This document shows positions 25,712 to 34,985 of a DNA stretch of 64,000 nucleotides, piece after piece; positions within the stretch are counted from its first letter, which is position 1; each line of letters opens with the position of its first letter. Made by a program: the position numbers and the translations under genes. Under the pieces are notes generated by a model. That model had not been told where the DNA came from. It searched no databases and was given only the letters and a program-made list of their open reading frames with translations. This DNA is from Rhodococcus sp. RD6.2 (GTDB lineage: Bacteria > Actinomycetota > Actinomycetes > Mycobacteriales > Mycobacteriaceae): NCBI RefSeq assembly GCF_001040705.1, contig NZ_CVQP01000006.1:239760-303759 (forward strand). The letters are read 5' to 3'.

Positions 25712-27255
25712 GCGCTTGCCGCCCGAAGAGTGGCGTCGCTGTGCCTGCGAAGCTCCGCACGGTCGATGTCGCGCTTGAGGATCTTGCCGGTCGAGCCCTT
25801 GGGGAGCTGGTCGACGAAGCGGACGATGCGCGGAGTCTTGTACGCGGACAGCTTCTCCCGACTCCACGCGATCACCTCCTCCGCGGTGAGTTCCGAACCC
25901 GGACGCCGGGCGATCACGGCCGCGACCTCCTCGCCGTAGTGGTCGTCGGGGACCCCGACGACGGCCGCCTCGACGATGTCGGGGTGCTGGTAGAGCACTT
26001 CCTCGACCTCGCCCGGGTAGACGTTGTAGCCGCCGCGGATGATGAGGTCCTTGAGCCGGTCCACGATGCGCAGATCGCCGTCGCCGTCGAACTCGCCGAG
26101 GTCGCCGGTGCGGAACCAGCCGTCGTCGGTGAGGACGGCGGCGGTGGCGTCGGGACGGTTCCAGTAGCCCGCCATCACCGTGTCGCCCTTGATGAACACC
26201 TCACCCACGGTTCCGGCCGGGCAGGGGTTGCCGTCGTCGTCGCGGACCTCGACCCGGGTGCGCGGTACTGCGCCACCGGTGTAGCCGATCTTGCCGCCGC
26301 GTTCGACGTCGTTGAAGGTGCCGAGCGCGGTGGTCTCGGTGAGGCCGTAGCCCTCGAGAATGGTGCAGCCGAAACGGGATTCGAATGCCCGGGCGATCTC
26401 GCCGGGCAGGGAAGCGCCGCCGGACACGGCGACGCGCAGGTGCGCGAAGTCGCTTGGCGTGGCACGACCGGTGCCGTCGGCTCGGTCGTCGGCGGCGGCG
26501 TGGAGCATGGCGTTCCACATCGTCGGCACGCCGCACATGACCGTGAGTTCGTCGCGGCGCATCATCTCGATCATCGCATCGGGCGTGAAGCGGCCGAGCA
26601 GGGACAGTGATCCGCCTCCGGTGAACGCGGCCATCATGACGGATGCCTGACCGAAGACGTGGAAGAGGGGAAGCCCGGTTCCGGTCCGGTCGTTCGGAGT
26701 GCCGCCGCTGAGGGCGGAGCCGATCTCGCCCGCCGCCAACAGGTTTCCGACGGTGAGCTGCGCACCCTTGGGCTTTCCCGTGGTTCCGGAGGTGTAGAGG
26801 ATGGCAGCAGTGTCGTCGGAGGTCCGGTCGGCGACGTCGGCGATCGGGCCGGCGCCGACGTCGGCGCCTGCGGTGAGGTCCCACTGCGGGACACCGATAC
26901 CTGCTGCCGCCTCGCGGACGGCGGGGCCGAGGCCGTGCCACCCGATCGCGAGGGAGGCGCCGGAATCGGTGAGGTAGTACTCGACCTCGGAGGCCGTCGA
27001 CATGGTGTTGACCGGGACGACCACCGCGCCGACGGCCGCGATTGCCATGTACGCCACCGCGAATTCGGGAACGGAGGGGGCGACGAGGAGGACGCGGTCG
27101 CCGGCGCCGACACCTGCGTCGCGCAGTGCGCCCGCGTAGCGAAGGCACTTGTCCCGCAAGGTGGAATAGGTCCAGGTGCCGTCGGCGGTGCGCAGGGCGA
27201 TCGCCGTGTCGGATGCGGCGGCATGACGGGTGATCGGGTCGAGCAGATTGGGCAT
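25708..27255 (-). CDS. Acyl-CoA synthetase (ANL superfamily)
   Basis: 515 residues. It carries the AMP-binding motif LYTSGTTGKPKGAQ near residue 155, YGLTETTAL, the hinge WFRTGDLGEFD, VDRLKDLIIRGGYNVYPGEVEE and the catalytic Lys in PKGSTGKILKRDI. It would activate a carboxylic acid to its CoA ester as the entry step of the cassette. The ATG at 27255 has GGAAGG eight bases upstream; the longer frame to 27396 crosses two operator-like sites and is rejected. It is the first gene of the leftward arm, ahead of the oxidoreductase, and is divergent from the TetR gene at 27411. Confidence 0.9.
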   Translation of the reverse strand: MPNLLDPITRHAAASDTAIALRTADGTWTYSTLRDKCLRYAGALRDAGVGAGDRVLLVAPSVPEFAVAYMAIAAVGAVVVPVNTMSTASEVEYYLTDSGASLAIGWHGLGPAVREAAAGIGVPQWDLTAGADVGAGPIADVADRTSDDTAAILYTSGTTGKPKGAQLTVGNLLAAGEIGSALSGGTPNDRTGTGLPLFHVFGQASVMMAAFTGGGSLSLLGRFTPDAMIEMMRRDELTVMCGVPTMWNAMLHAAADDRADGTGRATPSDFAHLRVAVSGGASLPGEIARAFESRFGCTILEGYGLTETTALGTFNDVERGGKIGYTGGAVPRTRVEVRDDDGNPCPAGTVGEVFIKGDTVMAGYWNRPDATAAVLTDDGWFRTGDLGEFDGDGDLRIVDRLKDLIIRGGYNVYPGEVEEVLYQHPDIVEAAVVGVPDDHYGEEVAAVIARRPGSELTAEEVIAWSREKLSAYKTPRIVRFVDQLPKGSTGKILKRDIDRAELRRHSDATLRAASA

Positions 27256-27329
27256 CGGCGTGCACCTTCCGGATCGGGTGGTGATGTGATCGCGTGCGAG
27301 TGTGGCGTGGGTCTCACCCGACCATAGAT

Positions 27330-27351
27330 TTGAACTCGGCGTCAATATCGA
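27330..27351. promoter_or_regulatory. 22-bp cassette operator, copy 1
   Basis: Imperfect palindrome with TTGAA at the left end and core CGGCGTCA, in the gap between the leftward acyl-CoA synthetase and the rightward TetR gene. Together with copies at 27375 and 28665 it defines TGAAYYYGGCGTCA followed by a degenerate TTCRA arm. It is placed to control the synthetase arm. Confidence 0.6.
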
Positions 27352-27374
27352 GTGGAGAAACCCCAGGTGAATCG

Positions 27375-27396
27375 TCGAACTTGACGCCAGATTCAT
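27375..27396. promoter_or_regulatory. 22-bp cassette operator, copy 2
   Basis: The same motif in opposite orientation (TGACGCC core on the plus strand). It ends two bases before TATAAA at 27398-27403, the probable -10 of the TetR gene at 27411, so binding would repress that gene. Autoregulation is the natural reading. Confidence 0.6.
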
Positions 27397-27410
27397 GTAT
27401 AAACGGGAGG

Positions 27411-28097
27411 ATGAAGACCATCGTGTCCGCCGAGAACCGCAATGCGACCCCGTCCGTGGCCGCCGCGCCGGCGCGCGAGATGCCCGCCACGGCGCGCGGG
27501 GTGCGCACCCGGGCCGCCCTCGTCGCCGCCGCGCGGGTCGTGTTCGAGCGGGACGGCTATCTCGACGCCCGGCTCACCGACATCACGAAGGAGGCCGGCT
27601 GTGCCACCGGCACCTTCTACACCTATTTCACCAACAAGGAAGAGGTGTTCGCCGCGGTGCTCGAAGGGGCCCGCGACGACATGATGCATCCCGGCATGGA
27701 TCGGGTGGACGACGCCGACGATCCGTATGCGGTCCTCGAGGCGAGCAACCGGGCGTATCTGACCGCGTATCAACGCAATGCGAAGCTCATGGGTCTGATG
27801 GAGCAGGTCGCGCATGTGGATCCGGAGTTCCGCCGCTTCCGGACCGAACGGGCCGAGGCGTTCATCGCGCGCAACGCGCGTGGCATCGCCGAGCTGCAGA
27901 AGCGGTCCGTTGCGGACCCCGACATCGATCCGGTGACGGCGTCGCGCGCTCTCTCCGGGATGGTGAGCCGCATGGCCTACGGGGCATTCGTCTCGGGTGA
28001 AGCGGCCGACGACGGTCGTGAGTACGACCTGGAGGAGCTGGTGTACACGCTCACCCGGTTGTGGGCGAACGCGTTGAAGTTCCCCGACCGCACCTGA
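27411..28097 (+). CDS. TetR regulator of the acyl-CoA cassette
   Basis: 228 residues. Helix-turn-helix segments FERDGYLDARLTDITKEAG and CATGTFYTYFTNKEEVF are nearly the same as in the regulator at 23980, and the ligand domain shares RNAKLMGLMEQVAHVDPEF. TATAAA ends seven bases before the ATG; the GGGAGG that follows touches the ATG directly and is too close to serve it, so a leaderless start is likely. A GTG at 27423 is an alternative. Two operator copies flank its promoter, and a third lies between the two divergent genes that follow at 28603 and 28767. Confidence 0.9.
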   Translation: MKTIVSAENRNATPSVAAAPAREMPATARGVRTRAALVAAARVVFERDGYLDARLTDITKEAGCATGTFYTYFTNKEEVFAAVLEGARDDMMHPGMDRVDDADDPYAVLEASNRAYLTAYQRNAKLMGLMEQVAHVDPEFRRFRTERAEAFIARNARGIAELQKRSVADPDIDPVTASRALSGMVSRMAYGAFVSGEAADDGREYDLEELVYTLTRLWANALKFPDRT

Positions 28098-28126
28098 ATC
28101 GGGTTCGGCCGGGGAACTGTTCGGTG

Positions 28127-28603
28127 TCAGGCTGCGGCGACCACGCGGGCGACGGACTCGGCGACCATCACCGGCTTGTCCGAGCCTTCGCGTTCGACGA
28201 CCTGACTGGTCGTGATCTGAATGCCTCCGCCGACCTCCTCGGCCGCGACGACGGTGACGCGCATGCGGATTCGCGAGCCCACGGGGACCGGTGCGGGGAA
28301 GCGGACCTTGTTGTACCCGTAGTTCAGGCCGTGGGCGAATCCGTCGAGCGCCAGCAGTTGGCTCGACAGGTACGGACCGAGGGACAGGCTGAACAGCCCG
28401 TGCGCGATGGTCCCGCCGAGGGGGCTGGCGGCTGCCTTCTTCACGTCGATGTGGATCCACTGGTGGTCACCGGTCGCGTTCGCGAACGCGTTGACGCGCT
28501 CCTGGGTGATCTCGAACCACTCGGTGGGGCCGAGTTCCTTGCCCACGAGGTCGGCGAGGTCGATGGCCGTACCGGGGCGGACGGGAAGGGTGGTCGTATC
28601 CAT
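28127..28603 (-). CDS. MaoC-like enoyl-CoA hydratase
   Basis: 158 residues, one hotdog domain. The hydratase 2 motif is clear: FANATGDHQWIHID near residue 42 with catalytic Asp and His, followed by GTIAHGLFSLSL, and NYGYNKVRFPAPVPVGSRIR. It hydrates a trans-2-enoyl-CoA in beta-oxidation-like pathways. AGGGAGA precedes the ATG at 28603; longer upstream frames overlap the divergent SDR. It converges on the TetR gene 29 bases away and is divergent from the main cassette operon. Confidence 0.9.
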   Translation of the reverse strand: MDTTTLPVRPGTAIDLADLVGKELGPTEWFEITQERVNAFANATGDHQWIHIDVKKAAASPLGGTIAHGLFSLSLGPYLSSQLLALDGFAHGLNYGYNKVRFPAPVPVGSRIRMRVTVVAAEEVGGGIQITTSQVVEREGSDKPVMVAESVARVVAAA

Positions 28604-28664
28604 GATTCTCCCTGGTGTCTGCAGGTCAAGGTGATGGCGTCCCGCGCTGGCGGCACCTCGAAGG

Positions 28665-28686
28665 TTGAATATGACGCCGGATTCAA
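28665..28686. promoter_or_regulatory. 22-bp cassette operator, copy 3 (most symmetric)
   Basis: TTGAA and TTCAA arms enclose a 12-base centre with TGACGCC (reverse complement of GGCGTCA). It lies between the divergent MaoC-like gene and the large rightward operon, 80 bases before its GTG, so it may control both. Confidence 0.65.
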
Positions 28687-28766
28687 CTATACATGGATGC
28701 GAGAGCTGGATCACAAGGTCCGAGTCGGGGCATCGCGCACCATCGACACGAAAGCGGGGTTCGTCA

Positions 28767-29582
28767 GTGAAGGTTGCAGGCAAGGTTGCCGTCGTCACCG
28801 GTGGAGGGGGAGGGATCGGCGGAGCGATCGCCCGGTCACTCTCCGACGCGGGCGCCCGAGTCGTCGTCGCCGACCTCAGCGGCTCGACGGCACAGGCTGT
28901 TGCCGACAAGATCAACGCCGACCATCCGGGTACCGCGGTCGCAGCGGGCGGCGACGTCGCGGACACCGAGGTGATCCGTGGCCTGATCGCGCTGGCGGAG
29001 AGCGAGTTCGGTCCCGTCGACATGTACTTCGCGAATGCCGGTATCACCGGAGCGCCCGGGCTCGACGCCGACGAGGCCGCGTGGGACCTCTCGTTGGATG
29101 TCAACCTGCGTGCGCACATCCGCGCCGCTCAGTTGCTGGTTCCGGGTTGGGTCGAGCGCGGTGACGGCTACTTCGTCAGCACGGCGTCCGCGGCCGGCCT
29201 GCTCACCCAGATCGGCGGTGCCACCTACGCCGTCACGAAGCACGCCGCGGTCGGCTTCGCCGAATGGCTCAGCGTCACCTACGGCGACCAGGGCGTGAAG
29301 GTCAGCTGCCTGTGCCCGCAGGGCGTCAACACCAAGCTCCTGTTCCCCGACGACGGCGCACCGGACGGGCTCTCCGAGACGGCGGCCAAGGCCGTCACCG
29401 CGGCAGGTGACGTTCTCGAACCCTCGCAGGTCGCGGCCGACGTCCTCGCCGCCATCGACGCCGAGCGGTTCCTGATCCTCCCGCATCCCAAGGTGCTCGA
29501 CATGTACCGGCACAAGGGTGCCGACTACGACCGCTGGCTGCGCGGCATGCGCCGCTACCAGGCGTCCCTCCAGCAGAACTGA
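28767..29582 (+). CDS. Short-chain dehydrogenase/reductase
   Basis: 271 residues. Classical [20 protein letters not shown] nucleotide loop at residues 6-22, [10 protein letters not shown] in place of NNAG, and STASAAGLL...[10 protein letters not shown] with the Ser-Tyr-Lys catalytic set. The C-terminus ends [20 protein letters not shown], seen in a mycobacterial/rhodococcal SDR subgroup. The GTG at 28767 gives a compact start; a longer frame reaches into the operator. It is the first gene of an operon-like run that continues to 36961. Confidence 0.88.
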   Translation: MKVAGKVAVVTGGGGGIGGAIARSLSDAGARVVVADLSGSTAQAVADKINADHPGTAVAAGGDVADTEVIRGLIALAESEFGPVDMYFANAGITGAPGLDADEAAWDLSLDVNLRAHIRAAQLLVPGWVERGDGYFVSTASAAGLLTQIGGATYAVTKHAAVGFAEWLSVTYGDQGVKVSCLCPQGVNTKLLFPDDGAPDGLSETAAKAVTAAGDVLEPSQVAADVLAAIDAERFLILPHPKVLDMYRHKGADYDRWLRGMRRYQASLQQN

Positions 29583-29635
29583 CGCCCGTACGCGGCCACT
29601 CGATCATTCGAATCCCTTCCACCCCAGGAGTGCTC

Positions 29636-30862
29636 ATGTCCCTGTTCGACACCTCGGAACGCGCCCAGCAGTTGCAGAAGGAACTGCTCGACTTCATGGA
29701 CTCGCACGTCTACCCGGCCGAGGCCGTGTACGAGGAGCAGATGCGCGAGTCCGGCAACCCGCATTTCCAGCCGCCCGTCCTCGAGGAGCTCAAGGCCGAG
29801 GCCAAGAAGCGCGGCCTCTGGAACCTCTTCCACCCGCACCCCGGTACCGGCGCCGGCCTGACGAACCTCGAGTACGCGCCGCTCGCGGAGATCATGGGCC
29901 GCAGCCACATCGCGTCCGAGGCATGCAACTGCAACGCCCCCGACACCGGCAACATGGAAGTCCTCCAACTCTTCGGCACCGAGGAGCACAAGGAGAAGTA
30001 CCTGAAGCCGCTGCTCGACGGCACGATGGCGTCCGCGTTCGCGATGACGGAGCCGGCAGTCGCGAGCTCCGACGCCACCAACGTCGAACTGTCGATGGTC
30101 CGCGACGGTGACGACTACGTACTCAATGGCCGTAAGTGGTTCGCGTCCAACGCTCTTCACCAGAACTGCAAGGTGATGATCGTGATGGGCAAGACCGATC
30201 CGGACGCGGCGCCGCACCGTCAGCAGTCGATGATGGTCGTGCCGATCGACGCGCCCGGCGTCACCGTCATGCGCGGACTGCCGGTGTTCGGCTACCAGGA
30301 CCGGGAAGGCCACGCGGAGATCGACTTCCGCGACGTGCGTGTGCCCGCTACGGACGTCCTCAAGGGAGAGGGTGAAGGCTTCGCGATCAGTCAGGCCCGC
30401 CTCGGTCCGGGCCGCATCCACCACTGCATGCGCGCGATCGGCATGGCCGAGCGCGCCCTCGAACTGCTGTGCAAGCGGGCCCAGTCGCGGGTGACGTTCG
30501 GCAAGCCCGTCGCCGACAACGCCAACATCCAGGATTGGATCGCCGAGGCACGCATCGACATCGAGATGATCCGGTTGCTCACCCTCAAGGCCGCCTACCT
30601 GATGGACACGGTCGGCAACAAGGAGGCGCAGACCGAGATCGCCGCCATCAAGGTCGCCGCCCCCACCATCGCGCTGAAGATCGTCGACCGCGCCATCCAG
30701 GTGCACGGCGGCGCAGGCGTCACCGACGACTTCCCGCTCGCGATGGCGTACGCGCACCTGCGCACGCTGCGGCTCGCCGACGGACCGGACGAGGTGCACA
30801 AGCGCGCCATCGCCCGCCGCGAACTGCGTCAGTACCGCGACCTGCGTCCGGAAGGCAACTGA
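29636..30862 (+). CDS. Acyl-CoA dehydrogenase
   Basis: 408 residues, normal for a flavin acyl-CoA dehydrogenase. It introduces a 2,3 double bond into an acyl-Co[17 protein letters not shown] near residue 135 is the FAD/substrate loop, [17 protein letters not shown] near 260 and [16 protein letters not shown] near 355 are family signatures. The long N-terminal helical part ([13 protein letters not shown]) fits the ACAD10/11-like group, which agrees with the phosphotransferase-fold gene downstream. AGGAG ends five bases before the ATG at 29636. Confidence 0.92.
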   Translation: MSLFDTSERAQQLQKELLDFMDSHVYPAEAVYEEQMRESGNPHFQPPVLEELKAEAKKRGLWNLFHPHPGTGAGLTNLEYAPLAEIMGRSHIASEACNCNAPDTGNMEVLQLFGTEEHKEKYLKPLLDGTMASAFAMTEPAVASSDATNVELSMVRDGDDYVLNGRKWFASNALHQNCKVMIVMGKTDPDAAPHRQQSMMVVPIDAPGVTVMRGLPVFGYQDREGHAEIDFRDVRVPATDVLKGEGEGFAISQARLGPGRIHHCMRAIGMAERALELLCKRAQSRVTFGKPVADNANIQDWIAEARIDIEMIRLLTLKAAYLMDTVGNKEAQTEIAAIKVAAPTIALKIVDRAIQVHGGAGVTDDFPLAMAYAHLRTLRLADGPDEVHKRAIARRELRQYRDLRPEGN

Positions 30863-30866
30863 CACC

Positions 30867-31646
30867 ATGAGTACGGACCTGACGGGCCGCACCGCGATCG
30901 TCACCGGTGCGTCCCGGGGCATCGGCCTCGCCGCCGCGCAGGCCCTCGCCGACGCGGGCGCCAACGTGGTGCTCACCTCCCGCAAGCAGGAGGCCGCAGA
31001 CGAGGCAGCGGCGCAGATCCGCGGCAACGCGATCGGTGTCGGCGCCCATGCCGTCGAGGAGGATCAGGCACGCCGCTGTGTCGAGGTGACGCTCGAGACG
31101 TTCGGCAGCCTGGACATTCTCGTCAACAATGCGGGCACCAACCCGGCGTTCGGGCCGATGACCGCCCAGGACCACGGACGTTTCGCGAAGACGATGGACG
31201 TCAACCTGTGGGCGCCCCTGCTCTGGACCCGTCTGGCCGCGGAAGCGTGGATGGGCGAGCACGGCGGCAGCGTCGTCAACACGGCATCCATCGGTGGGCT
31301 CGCGCACGAGGCCGGGATCGGGCTCTACAACGTGTCCAAGGCGGCGTTGATCTACCTGACCAAGCAGCTGTCGTTGGAACTGGCCCCGAGGATCCGGGTC
31401 AACGCGGTGGCGCCCGGTGTCGTGCGGACGAAGCTCGCCGAGGCGCTGTGGAAGGAACACGAAGAGCTCGTGGCGGGGTCGACCCCGCTGGCGCGCATCG
31501 GTGAACCCGACGACGTTGCGTCCGCGATCGCGTTCCTGGCGTCTGATGCGGCGTCGTGGATCACCGGCGAGACGATGGTCATCGACGGGGGAATGCGCCT
31601 CGGCGACGCTCGGGCCTACCGCACCTCGGCGGCCGCCGGTGCCTGA
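30867..31646 (+). CDS. Short-chain dehydrogenase/reductase (FabG-like)
   Basis: 259 residues. TAIVTGASRGIGLAAAQAL is the NAD(P)-binding loop, ILVNNAGTNP the central motif, and NTASIGGLAHEAGIGLYNVSKAAL gives the Ser-Tyr-Lys triad; PLARIGEPDDVASAIAFLAS and ITGETMVIDGG finish it. It starts four bases after the dehydrogenase stop. Oxidation of a 3-hydroxyacyl-CoA is the likely step, given its neighbours. Confidence 0.9.
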   Translation: MSTDLTGRTAIVTGASRGIGLAAAQALADAGANVVLTSRKQEAADEAAAQIRGNAIGVGAHAVEEDQARRCVEVTLETFGSLDILVNNAGTNPAFGPMTAQDHGRFAKTMDVNLWAPLLWTRLAAEAWMGEHGGSVVNTASIGGLAHEAGIGLYNVSKAALIYLTKQLSLELAPRIRVNAVAPGVVRTKLAEALWKEHEELVAGSTPLARIGEPDDVASAIAFLASDAASWITGETMVIDGGMRLGDARAYRTSAAAGA

Positions 31647-32682
31647 CAGCGTGCAGCACGAGGTGGTCGGGATCGATCCGGACGCCGTCACCCGCTGGTT
31701 CGGAGACCTCGGCATCGAGGTCTCCGGCGGGCTGACCTTCGACCGGATCGGACTCGGCCAGTCGAATCTCACCTTCCTGGTGCGCGATGCCGAGGGCAGG
31801 CGATGGGTGCTGCGTCGTCCGCCGCTCGGCCACCTGCTGGCCTCGGCGCACGACGTCGCGCGCGAGGCGCGGATCATGTCCGCCCTCGCCGACACCGATG
31901 TCCCCGCGCCGCGGATCTTCGGGGTCGCACAGGATCCCGCGATCTCCGACGTTCCGCTTGTCCTGATGGAGTTCATCGACGGCCAGGTCGTCGACACGAT
32001 GGACATCGCGGAATCACTCTCGCCGGAACGCCGCCGGCAGATCGCGGTGTCGCTGCCGCGGACCCTCGCGAGGATCCACGCGGTCGACCTGGACCGGGTC
32101 GGCCTGTCCGACCCGGCGAGTCACAAGCCGTACGCGGCCCGTCAGCTCAAGCGGTGGGCAGGTCAGTGGGAGCAGTCCAAGACGCGGGAACTTCCCGAAC
32201 TCGACGACCTGACACGCCGTTTGGTGGCTGCGGCGCCGGAGCAGACCGAACTCTCGCTCGTCCACGGCGACTTCCACCTGCGCAACGTGATCGTCTCGCG
32301 CGACAACGGCGCCGTGATCGGCGCACTGGACTGGGAACTGTCCACGCTCGGAGATCCGTTGGCGGACATGGGATCGATGCTCGCCTACTGGCCGGAACCG
32401 GGGGAGGGCACCGGCGGCGACTTCCCGGCGTCGACCCTCGACGGATTCCCGAACCGGGCCGAGATCGCGCAGATCTACCTCGACGAGACCGGACGCGACC
32501 CGCAGGCGCTCAAGTTCTGGCACGTCCTCGGGCTGTGGAAGGTCTCGATCATCGCCGAAGGCGTGATGCGCCGCGCGATGGACACCCCCGCCAACAAGGC
32601 CGCCGCGGGAACGCCGACCGTCGAACGAATCGATGCGCTCGTACACAAGGCCCGCGAGATTGCGGACGCCGCAGGCATCTGA
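31639..32682 (+). CDS. APH-fold phosphotransferase associated with acyl-CoA dehydrogenases
   Basis: 347 residues. The aminoglycoside phosphotransferase fold is shown by LVHGDFHLRNVIVS (Brenner HGDxxxxN catalytic loop) near residue 215 and ALDWELSTLGDPLADMG (metal-binding Asp). Homologues are fused to, or neighbours of, ACAD10/11-type acyl-CoA dehydrogenases, where a kinase phosphorylates a 4-hydroxyacyl-CoA before elimination. The adjacent dehydrogenase supports the same chemistry here, but antibiotic resistance is not implied. The GTG at 31639 overlaps the SDR stop by 8 bases; GTG 31651 is another option. Confidence 0.87.
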   Translation: MPDSVQHEVVGIDPDAVTRWFGDLGIEVSGGLTFDRIGLGQSNLTFLVRDAEGRRWVLRRPPLGHLLASAHDVAREARIMSALADTDVPAPRIFGVAQDPAISDVPLVLMEFIDGQVVDTMDIAESLSPERRRQIAVSLPRTLARIHAVDLDRVGLSDPASHKPYAARQLKRWAGQWEQSKTRELPELDDLTRRLVAAAPEQTELSLVHGDFHLRNVIVSRDNGAVIGALDWELSTLGDPLADMGSMLAYWPEPGEGTGGDFPASTLDGFPNRAEIAQIYLDETGRDPQALKFWHVLGLWKVSIIAEGVMRRAMDTPANKAAAGTPTVERIDALVHKAREIADAAGI

Positions 32683-32739
32683 GCCTGACGCGTCCACCGG
32701 TAGCCAACAAGCCAGCAACCAGTGAGGAAGGCAAGACGT

Positions 32740-33498
32740 ATGACACAGGAGCGTAGGACCGCGATCGTCACCGGTGGCGCACGGGGCATCGGTGCCGCCG
32801 TTGCCAAGAAGCTCGCATCCGACGGGTACGCCGTCGCCGTCGTCGACCTCGACGAGTCCGCGTGCGTTGCGACCGTCGACGCCATCGAGGCCGCGGGCGG
32901 CTCCGCCCTCGCCGTCGGTGCGAACGTCGCGGACGAGGACTCGGTCGCCGCCGCGGTCGAGCGGGTCGCCACCGAACTCGGCGCACCCACCGTCCTGATC
33001 AACAATGCGGGCATCACCCGCGACAACCTGCTGTTCAAGATGAGCGTCGAGGACTGGGACTCGGTGATGAACGTGCACCTGCGTGGCTCGTTCCTGATGA
33101 CTCGCGCCGTCCAGAAGCACATGGTGGACGCCAAGTTCGGTCGCGTCGTCAATCTGTCGAGCGTTTCCGCTCTCGGCAACCGCGGCCAGGCCAACTACTC
33201 GGCCGCCAAGGCGGGCGTGCAGGGCTTCACGAAGACCCTCGCGATAGAGCTCGGCCGGTACGGCGTCACCGCCAACGCGATCGCCCCCGGCTTCATCGAG
33301 ACCGAGATGACCGCCGCCACCGCCGCGCGTATGGGCGTCGACTTCGAGGACATGAAGAAGGCCGCCGCCGCGGAGATCCCGGTCGCGCGCGTCGGACAGC
33401 CCGAGGACATCGCGAACACCGCCTCGTTCCTCGCGAGCGAGGGCGCCGGCTTCGTCTCCGGTCAGGTCATCTACGTCGCCGGCGGTCCGAAGGACTGA
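32740..33498 (+). CDS. FabG-like 3-oxoacyl reductase (SDR)
   Basis: 252 residues. TAIVTGGARGIGAAVAKKL binds the cofactor, LINNAGITRDNLLFKM is typical of FabG, and NLSSVSALGNRGQANYSAAKAG carries Ser, Tyr and Lys. The C-terminus shows the expected VSGQVIYVAGGP. GAGGAAGG lies before the ATG at 32740. It could act as a 3-oxoacyl-CoA or hydroxyacyl-CoA oxidoreductase in this cassette. A longer frame from 32722 is not needed. Confidence 0.92.
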   Translation: MTQERRTAIVTGGARGIGAAVAKKLASDGYAVAVVDLDESACVATVDAIEAAGGSALAVGANVADEDSVAAAVERVATELGAPTVLINNAGITRDNLLFKMSVEDWDSVMNVHLRGSFLMTRAVQKHMVDAKFGRVVNLSSVSALGNRGQANYSAAKAGVQGFTKTLAIELGRYGVTANAIAPGFIETEMTAATAARMGVDFEDMKKAAAAEIPVARVGQPEDIANTASFLASEGAGFVSGQVIYVAGGPKD

Positions 33499-33525
33499 CC
33501 GCAGGAAGCGACCGAAGGAGCTTTG

Positions 33526-33942
33526 GTGGACGCAGCGCTCGTGCAGCAGGCGGTGCTGGCTATGCCGATGGCCCGCACCATCGGTCTGGAGTTCGTCAGC
33601 CTCGGTGACGGCAGGTCCGAGGTCGAGATTCCGATGCTCGACGAGTTCACGTTCGTCCCGGGCCGGCTGCAGGCGACCGCCGTGTTCGCGATCGCGGACT
33701 TCGCGGCCGTCTCGGCGGCGGGCACCCTGCTGCCCGACGGGGCGGCGAACGCCACTGTCGACGCGACGATCAAGCTGTTCGCGCCGGCCGCGGGTGTGGC
33801 TCTGCGCGCTCGTGGCCGGGTGGTCGACGATGCTCGTCTGCTCACGGTGTGCGCGGCGGACGTGTATGCGGTCGACGAAGCCGGCAACGAGACCCACTGT
33901 GCCAGCCTGCTCGGGACGGCACGAAACCTGTTGCCCCGCTGA
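33526..33942 (+). CDS. PaaI-like hotdog thioesterase
   Basis: 138 residues. A single hotdog domain with MARTIGLEFVSLGDGRSEVEIP, GRLQATAVFAIADFAAVSAAG and ATVDATIKLFAPA. It probably hydrolyses an acyl-CoA to free CoA when intermediates build up. The GTG at 33526 has GGAG five bases upstream; a TTG one codon earlier is possible. It is 27 bases after the FabG-like gene. Confidence 0.78.
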   Translation: MDAALVQQAVLAMPMARTIGLEFVSLGDGRSEVEIPMLDEFTFVPGRLQATAVFAIADFAAVSAAGTLLPDGAANATVDATIKLFAPAAGVALRARGRVVDDARLLTVCAADVYAVDEAGNETHCASLLGTARNLLPR

Positions 33943-33981
33943 CACGATCAATCCACGGAACCAACCACTGAGGAGAAGAAC

Positions 33982-34965
33982 ATGAAGGCATGGCGCGTCA
34001 ACGAACTCGGTGAGGCCCGCGACGTCCTGAAGCTCGAGGACGTGGCCGACCCGGTCGCGGGCGACAGGCAGGTTCTTGTGCGGACGCTGGCGACACCGGC
34101 GAACTTCCCGGACGTCCTGCTCTGCCGCGGTGAGTACCAGATCAAGCCGCCGCTACCGTTCACGCCCGGCGTCGAGCTGTGCGGCGAGGTCGTCGCGGTC
34201 GGCGCGGGCGTCACCCGGGCCGCGGTCGGTGACCGGGTCGTCGGCACCCCCGTCCTGCCCGGCGGAGCGTTCGCCGAGTACGCGGTGCTCGACCAGGCGA
34301 ACGTGTTCCCCGCCCCGCAGGCACTCGACGACGCCGAGGCCGCCGCGCTGAGCATCGGGTACCAGACGGCATGGTTCGCGCTGCACCGTCGCACGCAGAT
34401 CGCCGAGGGCGACTACCTGCTCGTGCACGCCGCTGCCGGCGGAGTCGGCAGTGCAGCCGTGCAACTCGGGAAGGCCGCGGGCGCCACAGTCATCGGCGTC
34501 GTAGGCGGACCGGAGAAGGCCGCGTACGCCAAGGAACTCGGTGCCGACCTGGTGATCGACCGGCGTTCCGAGGACTTCGTCCAAGCCGTCAAGGAGTTCA
34601 CCGGCGGACATGGCGCCGACATCGTCTTCGATCCGGTCGGCGGCGACGCCTACGCCGGGTCGACCAAGTGCATCGCGTTCGAGGGGCGGATCGTCGTCAT
34701 CGGCTTCGCGGGCGGCACCATCCCGCGGCCCGCCCTGAACCATGCACTGATCAAGAACTATTCGATTGTCGGCCTGCACTGGGGTCTGTACCAGGCGAAG
34801 AACCCGGCAGTCATCGACGACTGCCACGCCGAACTGACACGGCTCGCCGACGAGGGCCTGCTGCGTCCGCTGATCGGTGAGCGACTGGCGCTCACCGACG
34901 TCGCCGACGGCGTCGGGCGCCTCGGTGACGGAACCACCGTCGGCCGCCTCGTCTTCCAGCCCTGA
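33982..34965 (+). CDS. NADPH:quinone reductase-like medium-chain oxidoreductase
   Basis: 327 residues. [54 protein letters not shown] and [13 protein letters not shown] are hallmarks of zinc-free quinone reductase/enoyl reductase proteins. GAGGAGAA precedes the ATG. It may reduce an enoyl-CoA or a quinone; the presence of two such reductases in the cassette suggests that unsaturated or branched intermediates are handled. Confidence 0.88.
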   Translation: MKAWRVNELGEARDVLKLEDVADPVAGDRQVLVRTLATPANFPDVLLCRGEYQIKPPLPFTPGVELCGEVVAVGAGVTRAAVGDRVVGTPVLPGGAFAEYAVLDQANVFPAPQALDDAEAAALSIGYQTAWFALHRRTQIAEGDYLLVHAAAGGVGSAAVQLGKAAGATVIGVVGGPEKAAYAKELGADLVIDRRSEDFVQAVKEFTGGHGADIVFDPVGGDAYAGSTKCIAFEGRIVVIGFAGGTIPRPALNHALIKNYSIVGLHWGLYQAKNPAVIDDCHAELTRLADEGLLRPLIGERLALTDVADGVGRLGDGTTVGRLVFQP

Positions 34966-34985
34966 ACCCCACGAACGGAGTTCCC

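Noticed and set aside
28079-28117. Terminator between the convergent TetR and MaoC genes
   Set aside because: An 8-bp stem (GTTCCCCG/CGGGGAAC) exists but with a 23-base loop and part of the stem inside the TetR gene; too weak to list.
31639-32682. Antibiotic-resistance aminoglycoside kinase
   Set aside because: The fold matches, but the gene sits in an acyl-CoA operon next to an ACAD10/11-like dehydrogenase, where this family has a metabolic role.
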